A stretch of 64,000 nucleotides of DNA from Polaromonas sp. (GCA_030655515.1 JAURVI010000025.1:122415-186414), one strand, 5' to 3'; counted from the first letter of the stretch, positions 27,277 through 36,794 are shown. Numbers and translations: made by a program. Notes: generated by a model not told the origin, from the letters alone.

Positions 27277-29109
27277 ATGTACCAGTACACCGAATTTGAC
27301 CGTCAGTTTGTTGCCGCGCGCGCCGGCCAGTACCGCGACCAACTGACGCGCTGGCAGGCCGGCCAGCTGGCCGAGGACGAGTTCAGGCCGCTGCGGCTTC
27401 AGAACGGCTGGTATGTCCAGCGCTACGCACCCATGCTGCGGGTGGCGGTTCCGTATGGCGAATTGTCCAGCGCACAGGTCCGGGTGCTGGCAAAGATCGC
27501 CCGCGAATATGACCAGCCGAACGCCGCGCTGTTCAACGATGCCCAAGCCGCACAGGACAAGCTGGGCCCGGTCGAACTCAAAAATGGCGCATCGGTCAGC
27601 TCGAAACTGACGACCGGTTACGCCCACTTTACCACCCGCCAGAATGTCCAGTACAACTGGATTCCGCTGGACAAATCGGCCGACGTGATGGACCTGCTGG
27701 CCAGCGTGAACATGCACGGCATCCAGACCAGCGGCAACTGCATCCGCAACATCACCAGCGACGAGCGCGCCGGCATCGCCGTCGACGAGATCGCCGATCC
27801 ACGCCCCTTCGGCGAAATCCTGCGCCAGTGGAGCACGCTGCATCCTGAATTCGCCTTCCTGCCGCGCAAGTTCAAGATCGCCATCAGCGGCGCCAAAGAA
27901 GACCGCGCTGCCACCGGCTGGCACGACGTCGGCCTGCACCTGGTGCGTAATGACGCGGGCGAGCTCGGCTTTCGTGTGCTGGTCGGGGGCGGCATGGGCC
28001 GCACGCCCATCATTGGCACGCTGATCCGCGAGTTCCTGCCGTGGCACCAGATCATGAATTACATCGAGGCCATCGTGCGGGTCTACAACCGCTACGGCCG
28101 CCGCGACAACATTTACAAGGCTCGCATCAAGATCCTGGTGAAGGCCGAAGGCCAGCGCTACATCGATGATGTCGAGGCCGAGTACCAGCAGATCATGGAG
28201 CACGATGGCGGCCCGCACACCATCAGCCAGGAAGAACTGGACCGCGTCACCGCCTCTTTCGTGCCGCCCGCGCTGAAGTGCGACCGCAAGTCGGCCGACG
28301 CAAAAATCGCCCACATCCTGCGCGCCGCCGCCGAGGATGACGTCGAGTTCGGCCGCTGGCTGCAGCAGAACGTGGCGCCGCACCAGAACCCGGATCTGCG
28401 CGCGGTCACGCTGTCTTTCAAGCGCCTGGGCCAGGCCCCCGGCGACGCCACCGCAGACCAGCTCGACATCGCCGCTGACCTGGCCGACGAGTTCAGCGCC
28501 GGCGAAGTGCGCGTTACCCACGACCAGAACCTGCTGCTGCCCTGGGTGCGCTGCGACGAATTGCCCGAACTCTGGCGCGCCGCCCGCAAGGCCGGCTTTG
28601 CACGCCCGAACATCCGCCTGCTCAGCGACATGATTGCCTGCCCCGGCGGCGACTTCTGCTCGCTGGCCAATGCGCGCTCCATCCCGATTGCCGAGGCGAT
28701 CACCGCCCGCTACCAGGACATGGACGAGTTGCACGACCTCGGCGAGATCGACCTGCACATCAGCGGCTGCATCAACTCCTGCGGCCACCACCACAGCGGT
28801 CACATCGGCATCCTCGGCGTCGACAAGGACGGACTCGAGTGGTACCAAGTCTCACTCGGCGGCTCGGACGGCTCCACGCTGAGCGGCACGCCGGTGGCCG
28901 GCAAGGTGGTTGGCCCGTCGTTTTCCGCATCCGAAGTGCCGGAAGTGATCGAAGCCGTGCTAGAGACCTACCGCGAACACCGGGAGCCGGGTGAAACCTT
29001 CATCAAGGCCGTGCGCCGCATCGGCATGGACCCCTTCAAGGCCGCCGCCAACAGCGCGCGCGTCAGCACCCGGCGCGCCGAGCGCAGCGACGAAAAGACA
29101 GCGGCCTGA
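27277..29109 (+). CDS. cysI: Sulfite reductase hemoprotein (CysI type)
   Basis: A 610-residue siroheme/[4Fe-4S] reductase that converts sulfite to sulfide. Two ferredoxin-like half-domains and the siroheme site are visible: HGIQTSGNCIRNITSDE in the first half, and the cluster motifs CPGGDFC (near residue 453) and SGCINSCGHHHSGHIGI (near 497). It is longer than E. coli CysI (570). No CysJ flavoprotein is encoded nearby, so electrons may come from ferredoxin, perhaps the FdxA and reductase encoded at the end of the cluster. First gene of cysI–DUF934–cysH–cysD–cysN. Confidence 0.93.
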   Translation: MYQYTEFDRQFVAARAGQYRDQLTRWQAGQLAEDEFRPLRLQNGWYVQRYAPMLRVAVPYGELSSAQVRVLAKIAREYDQPNAALFNDAQAAQDKLGPVELKNGASVSSKLTTGYAHFTTRQNVQYNWIPLDKSADVMDLLASVNMHGIQTSGNCIRNITSDERAGIAVDEIADPRPFGEILRQWSTLHPEFAFLPRKFKIAISGAKEDRAATGWHDVGLHLVRNDAGELGFRVLVGGGMGRTPIIGTLIREFLPWHQIMNYIEAIVRVYNRYGRRDNIYKARIKILVKAEGQRYIDDVEAEYQQIMEHDGGPHTISQEELDRVTASFVPPALKCDRKSADAKIAHILRAAAEDDVEFGRWLQQNVAPHQNPDLRAVTLSFKRLGQAPGDATADQLDIAADLADEFSAGEVRVTHDQNLLLPWVRCDELPELWRAARKAGFARPNIRLLSDMIACPGGDFCSLANARSIPIAEAITARYQDMDELHDLGEIDLHISGCINSCGHHHSGHIGILGVDKDGLEWYQVSLGGSDGSTLSGTPVAGKVVGPSFSASEVPEVIEAVLETYREHREPGETFIKAVRRIGMDPFKAAANSARVSTRRAERSDEKTAA

Positions 29110-29153
29110 GCGCGCCTGCGCCAGAGCCCATCCGCACAACAACAACTTCCACC

Positions 29154-29552
29154 ATGAAACTGATCACAGCCGACACCCACCTCGCAGATGACAGCGGCGC
29201 CCACGTCGTGGCGCTGGCCAACGACGCCGACCCGATGGCGCTGGCGCTGGACGGCGTCACCCGCATCGACCTGAATTTTCCGAAGTTCACCGACGGCCGC
29301 GCCTTCAGCCAGGCTTTCCTGCTGCGCCGCCGCCGCGAGTTCACGGGTGAAATCCGCGCCACCGGCGACGTGCTGGCCGACCAGCTGGCGCAGATGGAGC
29401 GCAGCGGTTTTAACGTCGCGGTGCTGAAACCGGGCCTCGACATGGCTATCGCCGAGCGCGTGCTGGCGGCCTACCCCGGTTACCGCGTCGGCAAGTACCA
29501 GGGCGATGCCGTGGATGCCGAGCCGCACTTCGCCGCCGGCCAGGCGAGCTGA
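29154..29552 (+). CDS. DUF934 family protein
   Basis: A 132-residue protein of the DUF934 family, which is regularly found between cysI and cysH in proteobacteria. Conserved segments are VTRIDLNFPKFTDGRAFSQA and RREFTGEIRATGDVLADQL. It is presumed to help sulfite reduction, perhaps as an assembly or electron-transfer accessory that replaces CysJ. No cofactor-binding Cys cluster is seen. It follows cysI by 44 bp and precedes cysH by 14 bp. Confidence 0.92.
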   Translation: MKLITADTHLADDSGAHVVALANDADPMALALDGVTRIDLNFPKFTDGRAFSQAFLLRRRREFTGEIRATGDVLADQLAQMERSGFNVAVLKPGLDMAIAERVLAAYPGYRVGKYQGDAVDAEPHFAAGQAS

Positions 29553-29566
29553 GCAGGGCCGATTTC

Positions 29567-30415
29567 GTGGGTGCCATTTCCCTCTACGCCCGGCCATCCG
29601 CCGGGTTCGCCGACAAGCTCGAAGCCAGCAAGGCGCTGCTCGTCTCGGCGGCGCGGCAATACGCGCCGATCACCCAGGCCTCCAGCCTGGGCGCCGAAGA
29701 CATGGTGGTCAGTCACCTGATTGCTGACACCGGCATCGCCGCCAGCATCTTTGTGCTCGACACGCGCATGCTGCATGCCGAGACCCTGGCGCTGGTGGGA
29801 CGGCTGGAAGCGCGCTACGGCCTGACCGTCGACGTTTACCAGCCCGACCCGGTGGTGGCGGCGAACTTCGTCACCGAATTCGGTGACGACGCGATGTACA
29901 AGAGCCTGGCGCTGCGCAAGGCCTGCTGCGATTTTCGCAAGATGGTGCCGCTCGAACGCGCACTCGCCGGCCAGCGCGCCTGGATCACCGGCCTGCGCCG
30001 CGAGCAGTCGAACGCCCGCGCCGATGTGCATGACATCGAGCACCAGCAGCTCCACATCGACGGCCGCGCGGTCGACCGCGCCAAGGTCAATCCGCTGGCC
30101 GACTGGACCTGGGGCGATGTCTGGCACTTCATCTCGATCCACAACATCCCCTACAACCCGCTGCACGACGAGTTCTTCCCGAGCATCGGCTGCGCGCCCT
30201 GCACCCGTGCCGTCACGCTGGGCGAGGACTTCCGCTCCGGCCGCTGGTGGTGGGAGCAGGAAAGCGCCAAGGAGTGCGGCCTGCACGTGGCCGCCGACGG
30301 CTCGCATGAAGCCGAAGAGCCCGCTGCCTTTGAACCGCTGTCCAGTAACCTGGGCGGCCCCGCCGCCAACCGGGCCAGCGCCAACGTCATTCCGATCAAG
30401 GAAATCCCCGCATGA
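29567..30415 (+). CDS. cysH: Assimilatory adenylylsulfate (APS) reductase
   Basis: A 282-residue enzyme of the CysH family that reduces activated sulfate to sulfite. Cysteines at 120-121 (KACCDFRKMVPL) and 209/212 (GCAPCTRAV) bind a [4Fe-4S] cluster, and the catalytic cysteine is in ECGLH (236-240). The cluster cysteines mark the APS-reducing rather than PAPS-reducing type, in keeping with the absence of a cysC kinase domain in this operon. The start is a GTG at 29567. The stop overlaps cysD by four bases. Confidence 0.92.
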   Translation: MGAISLYARPSAGFADKLEASKALLVSAARQYAPITQASSLGAEDMVVSHLIADTGIAASIFVLDTRMLHAETLALVGRLEARYGLTVDVYQPDPVVAANFVTEFGDDAMYKSLALRKACCDFRKMVPLERALAGQRAWITGLRREQSNARADVHDIEHQQLHIDGRAVDRAKVNPLADWTWGDVWHFISIHNIPYNPLHDEFFPSIGCAPCTRAVTLGEDFRSGRWWWEQESAKECGLHVAADGSHEAEEPAAFEPLSSNLGGPAANRASANVIPIKEIPA

Positions 30416-31371
30416 ATGCCCGAACCGAACCCACGCTGCTCGCCGGCGCCGATGGCGTGGACCGCCTCAGCCGCCTGAGCAATACTCATCTGGATGCGCT
30501 GGAAGAAGAAACCATCTTCATCCTGCGAGAAGTCGCAGCCGCCTTCGAACGCCCGGCCCTGCTGTTTTCAGGCGGCAAGGATTCGCTGGTGATGCTCAAG
30601 TGCGCTGAAAAGGCCTTTGGCGCCGGCCGCCTTCCGTTCCCGCTGCTGATGATCGACACGGGCCACAATTTCCACGAAGTCACCGACTTTCGCGACCTGC
30701 GCGCCCAGGAACTGGGCGCCGAGCTGATCGTTCGCAACGTCGAGGATTCGATGAAGCGCGGCACCGTGCGCCTGGCGCATCCCGGCGAATCGCGCAACGT
30801 GCACCAGTCGGTCACGCTGCTGGAAGCGATTGACGAGTTCCGCTTCGATGCCCTCATCGGCGGCGCCCGTCGTGACGAAGAGAAAGCCCGCGCCAAGGAG
30901 CGCATCTTTTCGCACCGCGACAGCTTCGGCCAGTGGCAACCCAAGGCCCAGCGGCCCGAGCTCTGGACGCTGTTCAATACCCGCCTGCAGCCGGGCGAGC
31001 ACTTTCGTGTGTTCCCGATCTCCAACTGGACCGAGCTCGACGTCTGGCAATACATCGCCCGCGAGAAGATCGCCCTGCCCTCGCTCTACTACGCCCACCA
31101 GCGCAAGGTGGTGGAACGCAAGGGCCTGCTGGTGCCGGTGACCGAGCTGACGCCGGCCCGCGATGGTGAGGAGATCATCGACAAGACGGTGCGTTTTCGC
31201 ACCGTCGGCGACATCACCTGCACCTGCCCGGTCGACAGCCCCGCAGCCACGGCCGAGGAAATCGTCATCGAAACCCTGGCTGCCGACGTCAGCGAGCGCG
31301 GCGCCACACGCATGGACGACAAGACGTCCGACGCCTCCATGGAAAAACGCAAGAAAGACGGGTACTTCTGA
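30412..31371 (+). CDS. cysD: Sulfate adenylyltransferase subunit 2
   Basis: A 319-residue PP-loop ATPase subunit of ATP sulfurylase. The PP-loop is PALLFSGGKDSLVMLKCAEK near residue 46; MIDTGHNFHEVTDFRD and the FPISNWTELDVWQYI segment are typical of CysD. With CysN it forms adenosine 5'-phosphosulfate. It overlaps cysH (ATGA) and its stop overlaps cysN by one base (TGATG), so all three are coupled. The C-terminal MEKRKKDGYF is the usual CysD end. Confidence 0.96.
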   Translation: MNARTEPTLLAGADGVDRLSRLSNTHLDALEEETIFILREVAAAFERPALLFSGGKDSLVMLKCAEKAFGAGRLPFPLLMIDTGHNFHEVTDFRDLRAQELGAELIVRNVEDSMKRGTVRLAHPGESRNVHQSVTLLEAIDEFRFDALIGGARRDEEKARAKERIFSHRDSFGQWQPKAQRPELWTLFNTRLQPGEHFRVFPISNWTELDVWQYIAREKIALPSLYYAHQRKVVERKGLLVPVTELTPARDGEEIIDKTVRFRTVGDITCTCPVDSPAATAEEIVIETLAADVSERGATRMDDKTSDASMEKRKKDGYF

Positions 31372-32687
31372 TGCACACCGCCGAACTGCAACCTTCCGGC
31401 GCCGCATTCGCGGCAGCCACCGCGGGCAACGTGCATTCCGCCCTGAAGTTCATCACCTGCGGCTCGGTCGACGACGGCAAAAGCACGTTGATCGGCCGAT
31501 TGCTGGTCGACAGCCGCGCGGTTCTGCAGGACCACCTGGCGGGCGTGCAGCGCGCCGGCGTGACCGACCTGGCGCTGCTGACTGATGGCCTGTCGGCCGA
31601 GCGCGAACAGGGCATCACCATCGACGTGGCCTACCGCTATTTCGCCACCGAGAACCGCAAGTTCATCATCGGCGATGCCCCGGGCCACGAGCAGTACACC
31701 CGTAACATGGTCACCGCTGCATCCAGCGCCGACGCGGCCGTCGTGCTGGTCGACGCCACCAAGCTGGACTGGAAGAACCCGTCGCTGGAACTGCTGCCTC
31801 AGACCCGTCGTCATTCGCTGCTGGTCAACCTGCTGCGCGTGCCGTCCATCGTGTTTGCCGTGAACAAGCTGGATGCCGTGGATGACCCCGTCCTCGCATT
31901 TGCCAACATCAGCGCGGCGCTGACGGCCTTCTCGAAGGCTGCAGCCTTGCCCTTCAAGGCCATCGTGCCGGTGTCTGCCCTGGTGGGCTACAACGTCGTC
32001 GATGCCAACCCCGGCTGGTGCGGCTACACCGGACCGTCTCTGCTGGCCTTGCTGGAAAAGCTGCCGACCACGCCGTCTGAATCTGCCGAGGCTTTTTCTT
32101 TTCCGGTGCAGTGGGTCGAGAAATTCTCGTCCTCATCCGACACCTCGCAAAGCCGCCGCGTCTTCTGGGGCCGGGTCGCCACGGGCAGCGTGAAGCCGGG
32201 CCAGACCATCACCGTGCTGCCGAGCGGCCTGACCGCCACCGTGGCGCAGGTGCTGGACCATGTCCGCCAGCCGGGTGATGTCACGGCCGGTCGCAGCGCC
32301 GGCATCATCCTGGACCGCGAAGTCGACGTCTCCCGCGGCGACTGGCTGTTGGCAGAAACTGCCTTCGAGCCTTCCCGCGAGGTATCGGCCACCATCGCCT
32401 GGATGGACGATGAGCCGCTGGTTGCCGGTCGCCTCTACTGGGCGCTGCACGGCCACCGCTGGGTCAAGGCCAAGGTCAAGCGCATCGTGCACCGGCTGGA
32501 CGTGAACACGCTGGCCGAGGAGGCCGCGACCGAGTTGCCCGCCAACGCCATCGGCCATGTCGAGCTGGCCTTCCAGGAGCCGTTGGCGACGCTGCCGTAT
32601 GCGCGCTCGCGCGTGCTCGGCTCGCTGGTGCTGGTCGACACGGCCTCGCATAAAACGGCCGGCGCGGTGCTGGTTCGCCAGGCCTGA
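31371..32687 (+). CDS. cysN: Sulfate adenylyltransferase subunit 1 (GTPase)
   Basis: A 438-residue EF-Tu-like GTPase that drives CysD. G1 is GSVDDGKSTLIGRLL, the switch region has GITIDVAYRYF, G3 is DAPGHEQYTRNM, and the G4 variant is VNKLD. Beta-barrel domains II and III follow (WVEKFSSSSDTSQSRRVFWG onward). There is no CysC kinase fusion at the C-terminus, which agrees with the APS-reductase type of CysH. Slightly shorter than E. coli CysN (475). Last gene of the coupled cys operon. Confidence 0.96.
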   Translation: MHTAELQPSGAAFAAATAGNVHSALKFITCGSVDDGKSTLIGRLLVDSRAVLQDHLAGVQRAGVTDLALLTDGLSAEREQGITIDVAYRYFATENRKFIIGDAPGHEQYTRNMVTAASSADAAVVLVDATKLDWKNPSLELLPQTRRHSLLVNLLRVPSIVFAVNKLDAVDDPVLAFANISAALTAFSKAAALPFKAIVPVSALVGYNVVDANPGWCGYTGPSLLALLEKLPTTPSESAEAFSFPVQWVEKFSSSSDTSQSRRVFWGRVATGSVKPGQTITVLPSGLTATVAQVLDHVRQPGDVTAGRSAGIILDREVDVSRGDWLLAETAFEPSREVSATIAWMDDEPLVAGRLYWALHGHRWVKAKVKRIVHRLDVNTLAEEAATELPANAIGHVELAFQEPLATLPYARSRVLGSLVLVDTASHKTAGAVLVRQA

Positions 32688-32772
32688 TCGCGCCAAGTCC
32701 TTTCCCTTCATAACCCTGCTGGTGGAAACCTCTTAAAATGGAGGGTTTCCACCGATCTGACCCGCACCAACC

Positions 32773-33102
32773 ATGACACACGTCGTCTCCGATTCCTGCA
32801 TCCGCTGCAAATACACCGACTGTGTGGATGTGTGCCCCGTCGATTGTTTCCGGGAAGGTCCGAACATGCTGGTCATCGATCCGGATGAGTGCATCGATTG
32901 CGCCGTCTGTATCCCCGAATGCCCGGTCAACGCCATTTACGCCGAAGAAGACCTGCCGGCCGACCAGCTCGAGTTCATCAAGATCAATGCCGACCTGAGC
33001 CGCGCTGCCGGCTGGAAAAGCATCACCAAGCGCAAGGATGCGCTGCCCGATCACGATGAGTGGAAAGACAAGACCAACAAGCTCAGCGAACTGATTCGCT
33101 GA
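32773..33102 (+). CDS. fdxA: Ferredoxin FdxA (7Fe type)
   Basis: A 109-residue ferredoxin. The N-terminal [18 protein letters not shown] arrangement (with the spacing typical of a [3Fe-4S] site plus one [4Fe-4S] ligand) and [13 protein letters not shown] give the two clusters of the FdxA/FdI type, and the C-terminal [12 protein letters not shown] tail is characteristic. It lies 85 bp after cysN and directly before a ferredoxin-NADP reductase, so it may carry electrons to sulfite reductase, although that pairing is inferred. Confidence 0.95.
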   Translation: MTHVVSDSCIRCKYTDCVDVCPVDCFREGPNMLVIDPDECIDCAVCIPECPVNAIYAEEDLPADQLEFIKINADLSRAAGWKSITKRKDALPDHDEWKDKTNKLSELIR

Positions 33103-33148
33103 GGCGCCCCATGAAGCTTTCGGCGATCGCAACCCCGGGCTTCGCGGC

Positions 33149-34237
33149 ATGACGGGGCCGTTGCAGGACCCGATCGCAACCGACGCGCTGATCATTGGCG
33201 CGGGTCCCGCCGGGCTGTTTCAGGTGTTCGAACTCGGTTTGCTGGAGATCAGCGCCCATGTGGTGGACGCCCTTCCCTACGCGGGCGGCCAGTGCATCGA
33301 AACCTATCCCGACAAACCCATCTACGACATTCCCGGCATCATGGCCTGCACCGGCCGCGAATTGACGGAACGGCTGGTGCGGCAGATGTCCCCGTTTGCG
33401 CCCACGCTGCACCTGTCGCAGGAAGTCTCGTCGATTCAAACGCAGGATGACGGGCGTTTCAAAGTCGAGACCAGCCGCGGCACCGCATTTCTGGCTAAAA
33501 CCATTTTTGTGGCCGCCGGCATCGGCGCCTTCCAGCCCAAGCGCTTGCGGGTGGAAGGCATCGAGGCCCTCGAGGATGAACAGCTTTTTTACAGGGCCAC
33601 CGACGCGTTCAAGTCGCAGGCAGCTGGCCGGCATGTGCTGGTCATTGGCGGCGACGATGCAGCGGTTGACTGGGCGGTTCGCCTCGCAGACGACACCGCT
33701 GGCGACAACCCGCAGCGGCCTGCCAGTGTCACCCTCATGCACCGCCGCGATGTGTTCCAGGGTCCGGCGGACAGCCTCGACAGGATGCGCCAGCTGGTCG
33801 CTGATGGCGCGCTGCAACTGGTGATTGGCCAGCTGACCGGCTTCGATGCCGCCCAAGGCCAGCTCACCGCGGTGCATCTGGTTGATCCGGAGGGCGCTGT
33901 GACGCAACTTCGCGCGGACAGCCTGCTGGTGCTCCAGGGCGTTTCGCCGCGCCTGGGCCCGGTTGCCGATTGGGGCCTGGCGCTGGAGCGCAAGCAGGTG
34001 GTCGTCGACACCGAGAAGTTTTCCACTAGTACGCCCGGCATCTTTGCGGTGGGCGACATCAACACCTATCCGGGCAAAAAGAAGCTGATCCTCAGCAGCT
34101 TTCACGAATGCGCACTGGCGGCCTTTGGTGCGGCGAAGATCATCTTTCCCGACCGCCAGACGCCGCTGCAGTACACCACCACCAGCCCTCGCCTGCACCG
34201 GATGCTGGGTGTCCACGCACCTGCGGCCAGCGAATAG
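33149..34237 (+). CDS. Ferredoxin–NADP reductase, thioredoxin-reductase-like type
   Basis: A 362-residue flavoprotein. The FAD motif is LIIGAGPAGLFQVFELGLLE; then PYAGGQCIETYPDKPIYDIP is the signature of the TrxR-like ferredoxin-NADP reductases, and VLVIGGDDAAVDWAVRLAD is the NADPH motif, without the CxxC of thioredoxin reductase. The C-terminal GDINTYPGKKKLILSSFHE contacts FAD. Its position immediately after fdxA indicates that the two work as an electron-transfer pair. The ATG at 33149 fits the family start. Confidence 0.9.
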   Translation: MTGPLQDPIATDALIIGAGPAGLFQVFELGLLEISAHVVDALPYAGGQCIETYPDKPIYDIPGIMACTGRELTERLVRQMSPFAPTLHLSQEVSSIQTQDDGRFKVETSRGTAFLAKTIFVAAGIGAFQPKRLRVEGIEALEDEQLFYRATDAFKSQAAGRHVLVIGGDDAAVDWAVRLADDTAGDNPQRPASVTLMHRRDVFQGPADSLDRMRQLVADGALQLVIGQLTGFDAAQGQLTAVHLVDPEGAVTQLRADSLLVLQGVSPRLGPVADWGLALERKQVVVDTEKFSTSTPGIFAVGDINTYPGKKKLILSSFHECALAAFGAAKIIFPDRQTPLQYTTTSPRLHRMLGVHAPAASE

Positions 34238-34365
34238 CTGACGGCCTGCTCGTTGCGACGGGCCGCCTGCCCGGCAGCAATTGCCCAGGCCCCTGAACCT
34301 GGGCCCAGCCACGCAGTCCGGGCGGCCTGACCGTCACCTACAATCCACACCGCGCCTTCACACGG

Positions 34366-34463
34366 CGCATCGCTAGGGGTGTTGCCGCTTGCAGTTCAAC
34401 GCAGGCGGCGGCTGAGAAAGTCCCTTTGAACCTGATTGAGGTAATCCTCGCGCAGGGAAGCTT
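34366..34463 (+). ncRNA. TPP riboswitch (THI element)
   Basis: The sequence has all the conserved blocks of the thiamine-pyrophosphate aptamer: CTAGGGGTG (about 34372-34382), CTGAGAAAGTCCC (about 34411-34424), TTTGAACCTGAT (about 34425-34436), GAGGTAATCCTCGC and the closing CAGGGAAGC (about 34453-34461). It lies just upstream of cytX, so TPP binding would repress expression of the thiamine-precursor transporter. A -10 like TACAAT occurs at 34339-34344. Confidence 0.93.
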
Positions 34464-34533
34464 GTCCAGACAGCGCCGCGTTTTCGCGGCCGCGCCACGC
34501 ACGCTGACCTGCCATGAACTGAAAGACAAGTTG

Positions 34534-35817
34534 ATGGCTGACGTAATTCCGAATCTTTCGACCCCGACCGCATCGGTCAACACCGCGCTGACGCCGCTGT
34601 CGGTAGCCGAGCGGCATTTCGGCTGGCGCGACCACACCGCGCTCTGGTTGAGCCTGGGCGTGGGACTGCTGGTGATGCAGATCGGCTCAATCCTGCTGAA
34701 GCCGCTGGGTACGCAGGCTGCCCTGATCGTGATCGTGTTCGGCTCCATCCTGGGTGCCGGCCTGCTGGCCTGGACAGCCAAACTGGGATGTGACACCGGC
34801 CTGTCCAGCGCCGGGCTGATGCATGCCACCTACGGCAGCAGCTTCGCGCGGCTGCCGGTGATCCTGAACATCATCCAGCTGATCGGCTGGACCACGTTCG
34901 AGCTGATCGTCATGCGTGACGGCACGATGGCCATCGCCCGGCAGTCGGGCAGTTTCACCTCTGCGCTCTGGCTGGTCGCCGCCACCCTGCTGTGGGGTGC
35001 CGTCCTGCTGGCCTTGCTCTCGGGGTCGATGGTCAAACTGGTCCGGAAATTCATCGGCCGTTTCGGACTTCCGCTGGTCCTGCTGTCGCTGGTCTGGCTG
35101 ACCTGGCAGTTTTTGTCGCGGGCTCAAGCCCAGGGTTGGGACGCGTTGTGGAACCGGCCGGGCGACGGCAGCATGAGCACCTTCTCCGCGCTGGACCTGG
35201 TGATCGCCATGCCGGTGTCCTGGCTGCCGCTCGTGGCTGATTTTTCACGCCACGGCAAGAACGGCGGCAGCGCCTTGCGCGGTACCTGGCTCGGTTATGC
35301 CATCGCCAACACCTGGTGCTACTCGCTCGGCCTGCTGGTCGTGCTGACCGCGCCCGATACCGACCTCATCGCTGCGCTGCTGCTGGCACAGGGTGGGCTG
35401 ATTGCGCTGGGGCTGATCCTGATCGACGAGGTCGACAACGCCTACGGCGACCTGTATGCCGGCTCCGTGTCCGGCCACAGCCTGAAGCCGGGCTGGAGCG
35501 TTCGGCGCTGGGGTGTGGGCCTGGCCGTCGTCTGCACTGCACTGGCATTGGTGTTGCCGATGCACACCCTGGAGCCCTTCCTGCTGATGCTGAGCTCGGT
35601 GTTCGTGCCTTTGTATGGCGTGATCCTCGCGCGGCTGGCGGGGCGCGGCGCTCAGGTCTCGACCAGCGATGCGCGTGTGAACTGGACCGCCGTCGTGATC
35701 TGGCTGGGCGGTATCGCCAGCTACCACCTGCTGGCCAATTACGGTCCGCAATGGGGCGCGGCCATACCGACGCTCTTGCTGACCTTTGTCGCCGCACGCG
35801 TGACGCGGAAGGCCTGA
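34534..35817 (+). CDS. cytX: Hydroxymethylpyrimidine transporter CytX
   Basis: A 427-residue transporter of the nucleobase:cation symporter-1 (NCS1) family with about twelve helices. It shows LSVAERHFGWRDHTALWLSL, GSILGAGLLAWTAKLGCDTG and the DLVIAMPVSWLPLVADFSRH stretch typical of CytX. The TPP riboswitch just upstream identifies it as a thiamine-pyrimidine uptake gene, and thiD (hydroxymethylpyrimidine kinase) lies next to it in the opposite direction. The start ATG at 34534 is chosen because the frame before it lies inside the riboswitch. Confidence 0.9.
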   Translation: MADVIPNLSTPTASVNTALTPLSVAERHFGWRDHTALWLSLGVGLLVMQIGSILLKPLGTQAALIVIVFGSILGAGLLAWTAKLGCDTGLSSAGLMHATYGSSFARLPVILNIIQLIGWTTFELIVMRDGTMAIARQSGSFTSALWLVAATLLWGAVLLALLSGSMVKLVRKFIGRFGLPLVLLSLVWLTWQFLSRAQAQGWDALWNRPGDGSMSTFSALDLVIAMPVSWLPLVADFSRHGKNGGSALRGTWLGYAIANTWCYSLGLLVVLTAPDTDLIAALLLAQGGLIALGLILIDEVDNAYGDLYAGSVSGHSLKPGWSVRRWGVGLAVVCTALALVLPMHTLEPFLLMLSSVFVPLYGVILARLAGRGAQVSTSDARVNWTAVVIWLGGIASYHLLANYGPQWGAAIPTLLLTFVAARVTRKA

Positions 35818-35927
35818 AACTCCGGGCAGGGATGCCGACGCGGCTTGCGAGGGGATCTCTGAGGGAGGCTTGCAAGAAATGCGAAGACGCAGTCAGCAAG
35901 CGGTGTGAAGTGGCGGTGAGGCGGCCG

Positions 35928-36794
35928 TCAATGCGGAACCGGCCGCAGCTGCATCGCCACGGGCGCAAAGCCATGGTTCAACGGCCCGCCGCCATGACCC
36001 GTTCGCACGGCGGCACCAGCCTGCAGAGCGCCGCGAATGAAGATCCGCGCCCGTTCCACGGCAGGCAACAGCTCGTCGCCCTGGGCCAGGTAGGCAGCGA
36101 TCGCCGACGACAGCGTGCAGCCGGTACCGTGGGTGTTGCCGCTGCGGATACGCGGCGCGCGCATCCAGTGCGCGGCATGGCCGTGGCGCAGCAGCAGATC
36201 CGGAACCACATCGCCCGGCAAATGGCCGCCCTTGAGCAGCACGGCGCGTGCGCCTTTCGCCAGCAGTTCGCGCGCGGCTGCCTCCATCTCCGATTCGGAG
36301 TGCAGCGTCCGACCGACGAGCAAGGCGGCCTCGTCCAGGTTGGGCGTGATGAGCGCCGCCCGGCTGAACAGCTCACGCACCAGCACCGCCACAGCACCCT
36401 CACTTATCAACACTGCGCCGCTGGTGGCGACCATCACCGGATCCAGCACCACATTCACCAGCCGGTGCCGGTCAATCGCATCGGCGACCGTCTGAACAAT
36501 CTCCGGCGCATGCAGCATGCCGATCTTGACCGCATCAGCGCCGATGTCCTCGATCACCGCATCGATCTGGTCACGCAGCATCTCAGGGGGCACACCATGT
36601 ATTGAACGCACGCCTTGTGTGTTCTGCGCGGTCAACGCGGTGATCGCCGTCATGCCGTAGCAACCCAGCGCTGCAATCGTCTTCAGGTCAGCCTGTATGC
36701 CCGCACCGCCACCGCTGTCGGAGCCTGCGATGGACAAGACGCGCGGGTACTCGAAAGCTGAGGATGGCTGGTTCATGGCGGTGGGTCCGGTCAA
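35928..36794 (-). CDS. thiD: Hydroxymethylpyrimidine/phosphomethylpyrimidine kinase
   Basis: A 288-residue kinase of the ThiD family. VLSIAGSDSGGGAGIQADLKT is the N-terminal substrate loop in its longer form, NTQGVRSIHGVP follows, and the C-terminal anion hole and catalytic Asp lie in GNTHGTGCTLSSAIAAYL. It phosphorylates HMP and HMP-phosphate for thiamine synthesis. ATGs at 36794 and 36776 are both possible starts. It is convergent with cytX and lies downstream of the tRNA-Asn terminator. Confidence 0.95.
   Translation of the reverse strand: MTGPTAMNQPSSAFEYPRVLSIAGSDSGGGAGIQADLKTIAALGCYGMTAITALTAQNTQGVRSIHGVPPEMLRDQIDAVIEDIGADAVKIGMLHAPEIVQTVADAIDRHRLVNVVLDPVMVATSGAVLISEGAVAVLVRELFSRAALITPNLDEAALLVGRTLHSESEMEAAARELLAKGARAVLLKGGHLPGDVVPDLLLRHGHAAHWMRAPRIRSGNTHGTGCTLSSAIAAYLAQGDELLPAVERARIFIRGALQAGAAVRTGHGGGPLNHGFAPVAMQLRPVPH

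Noticed and set aside
27244..28848. Long minus-strand open frame (534 codons) opposite cysI
   Set aside because: It is the antisense shadow of a well recognised sulfite reductase; third-position GC bias keeps the opposite frame open and the translation matches no protein pattern.
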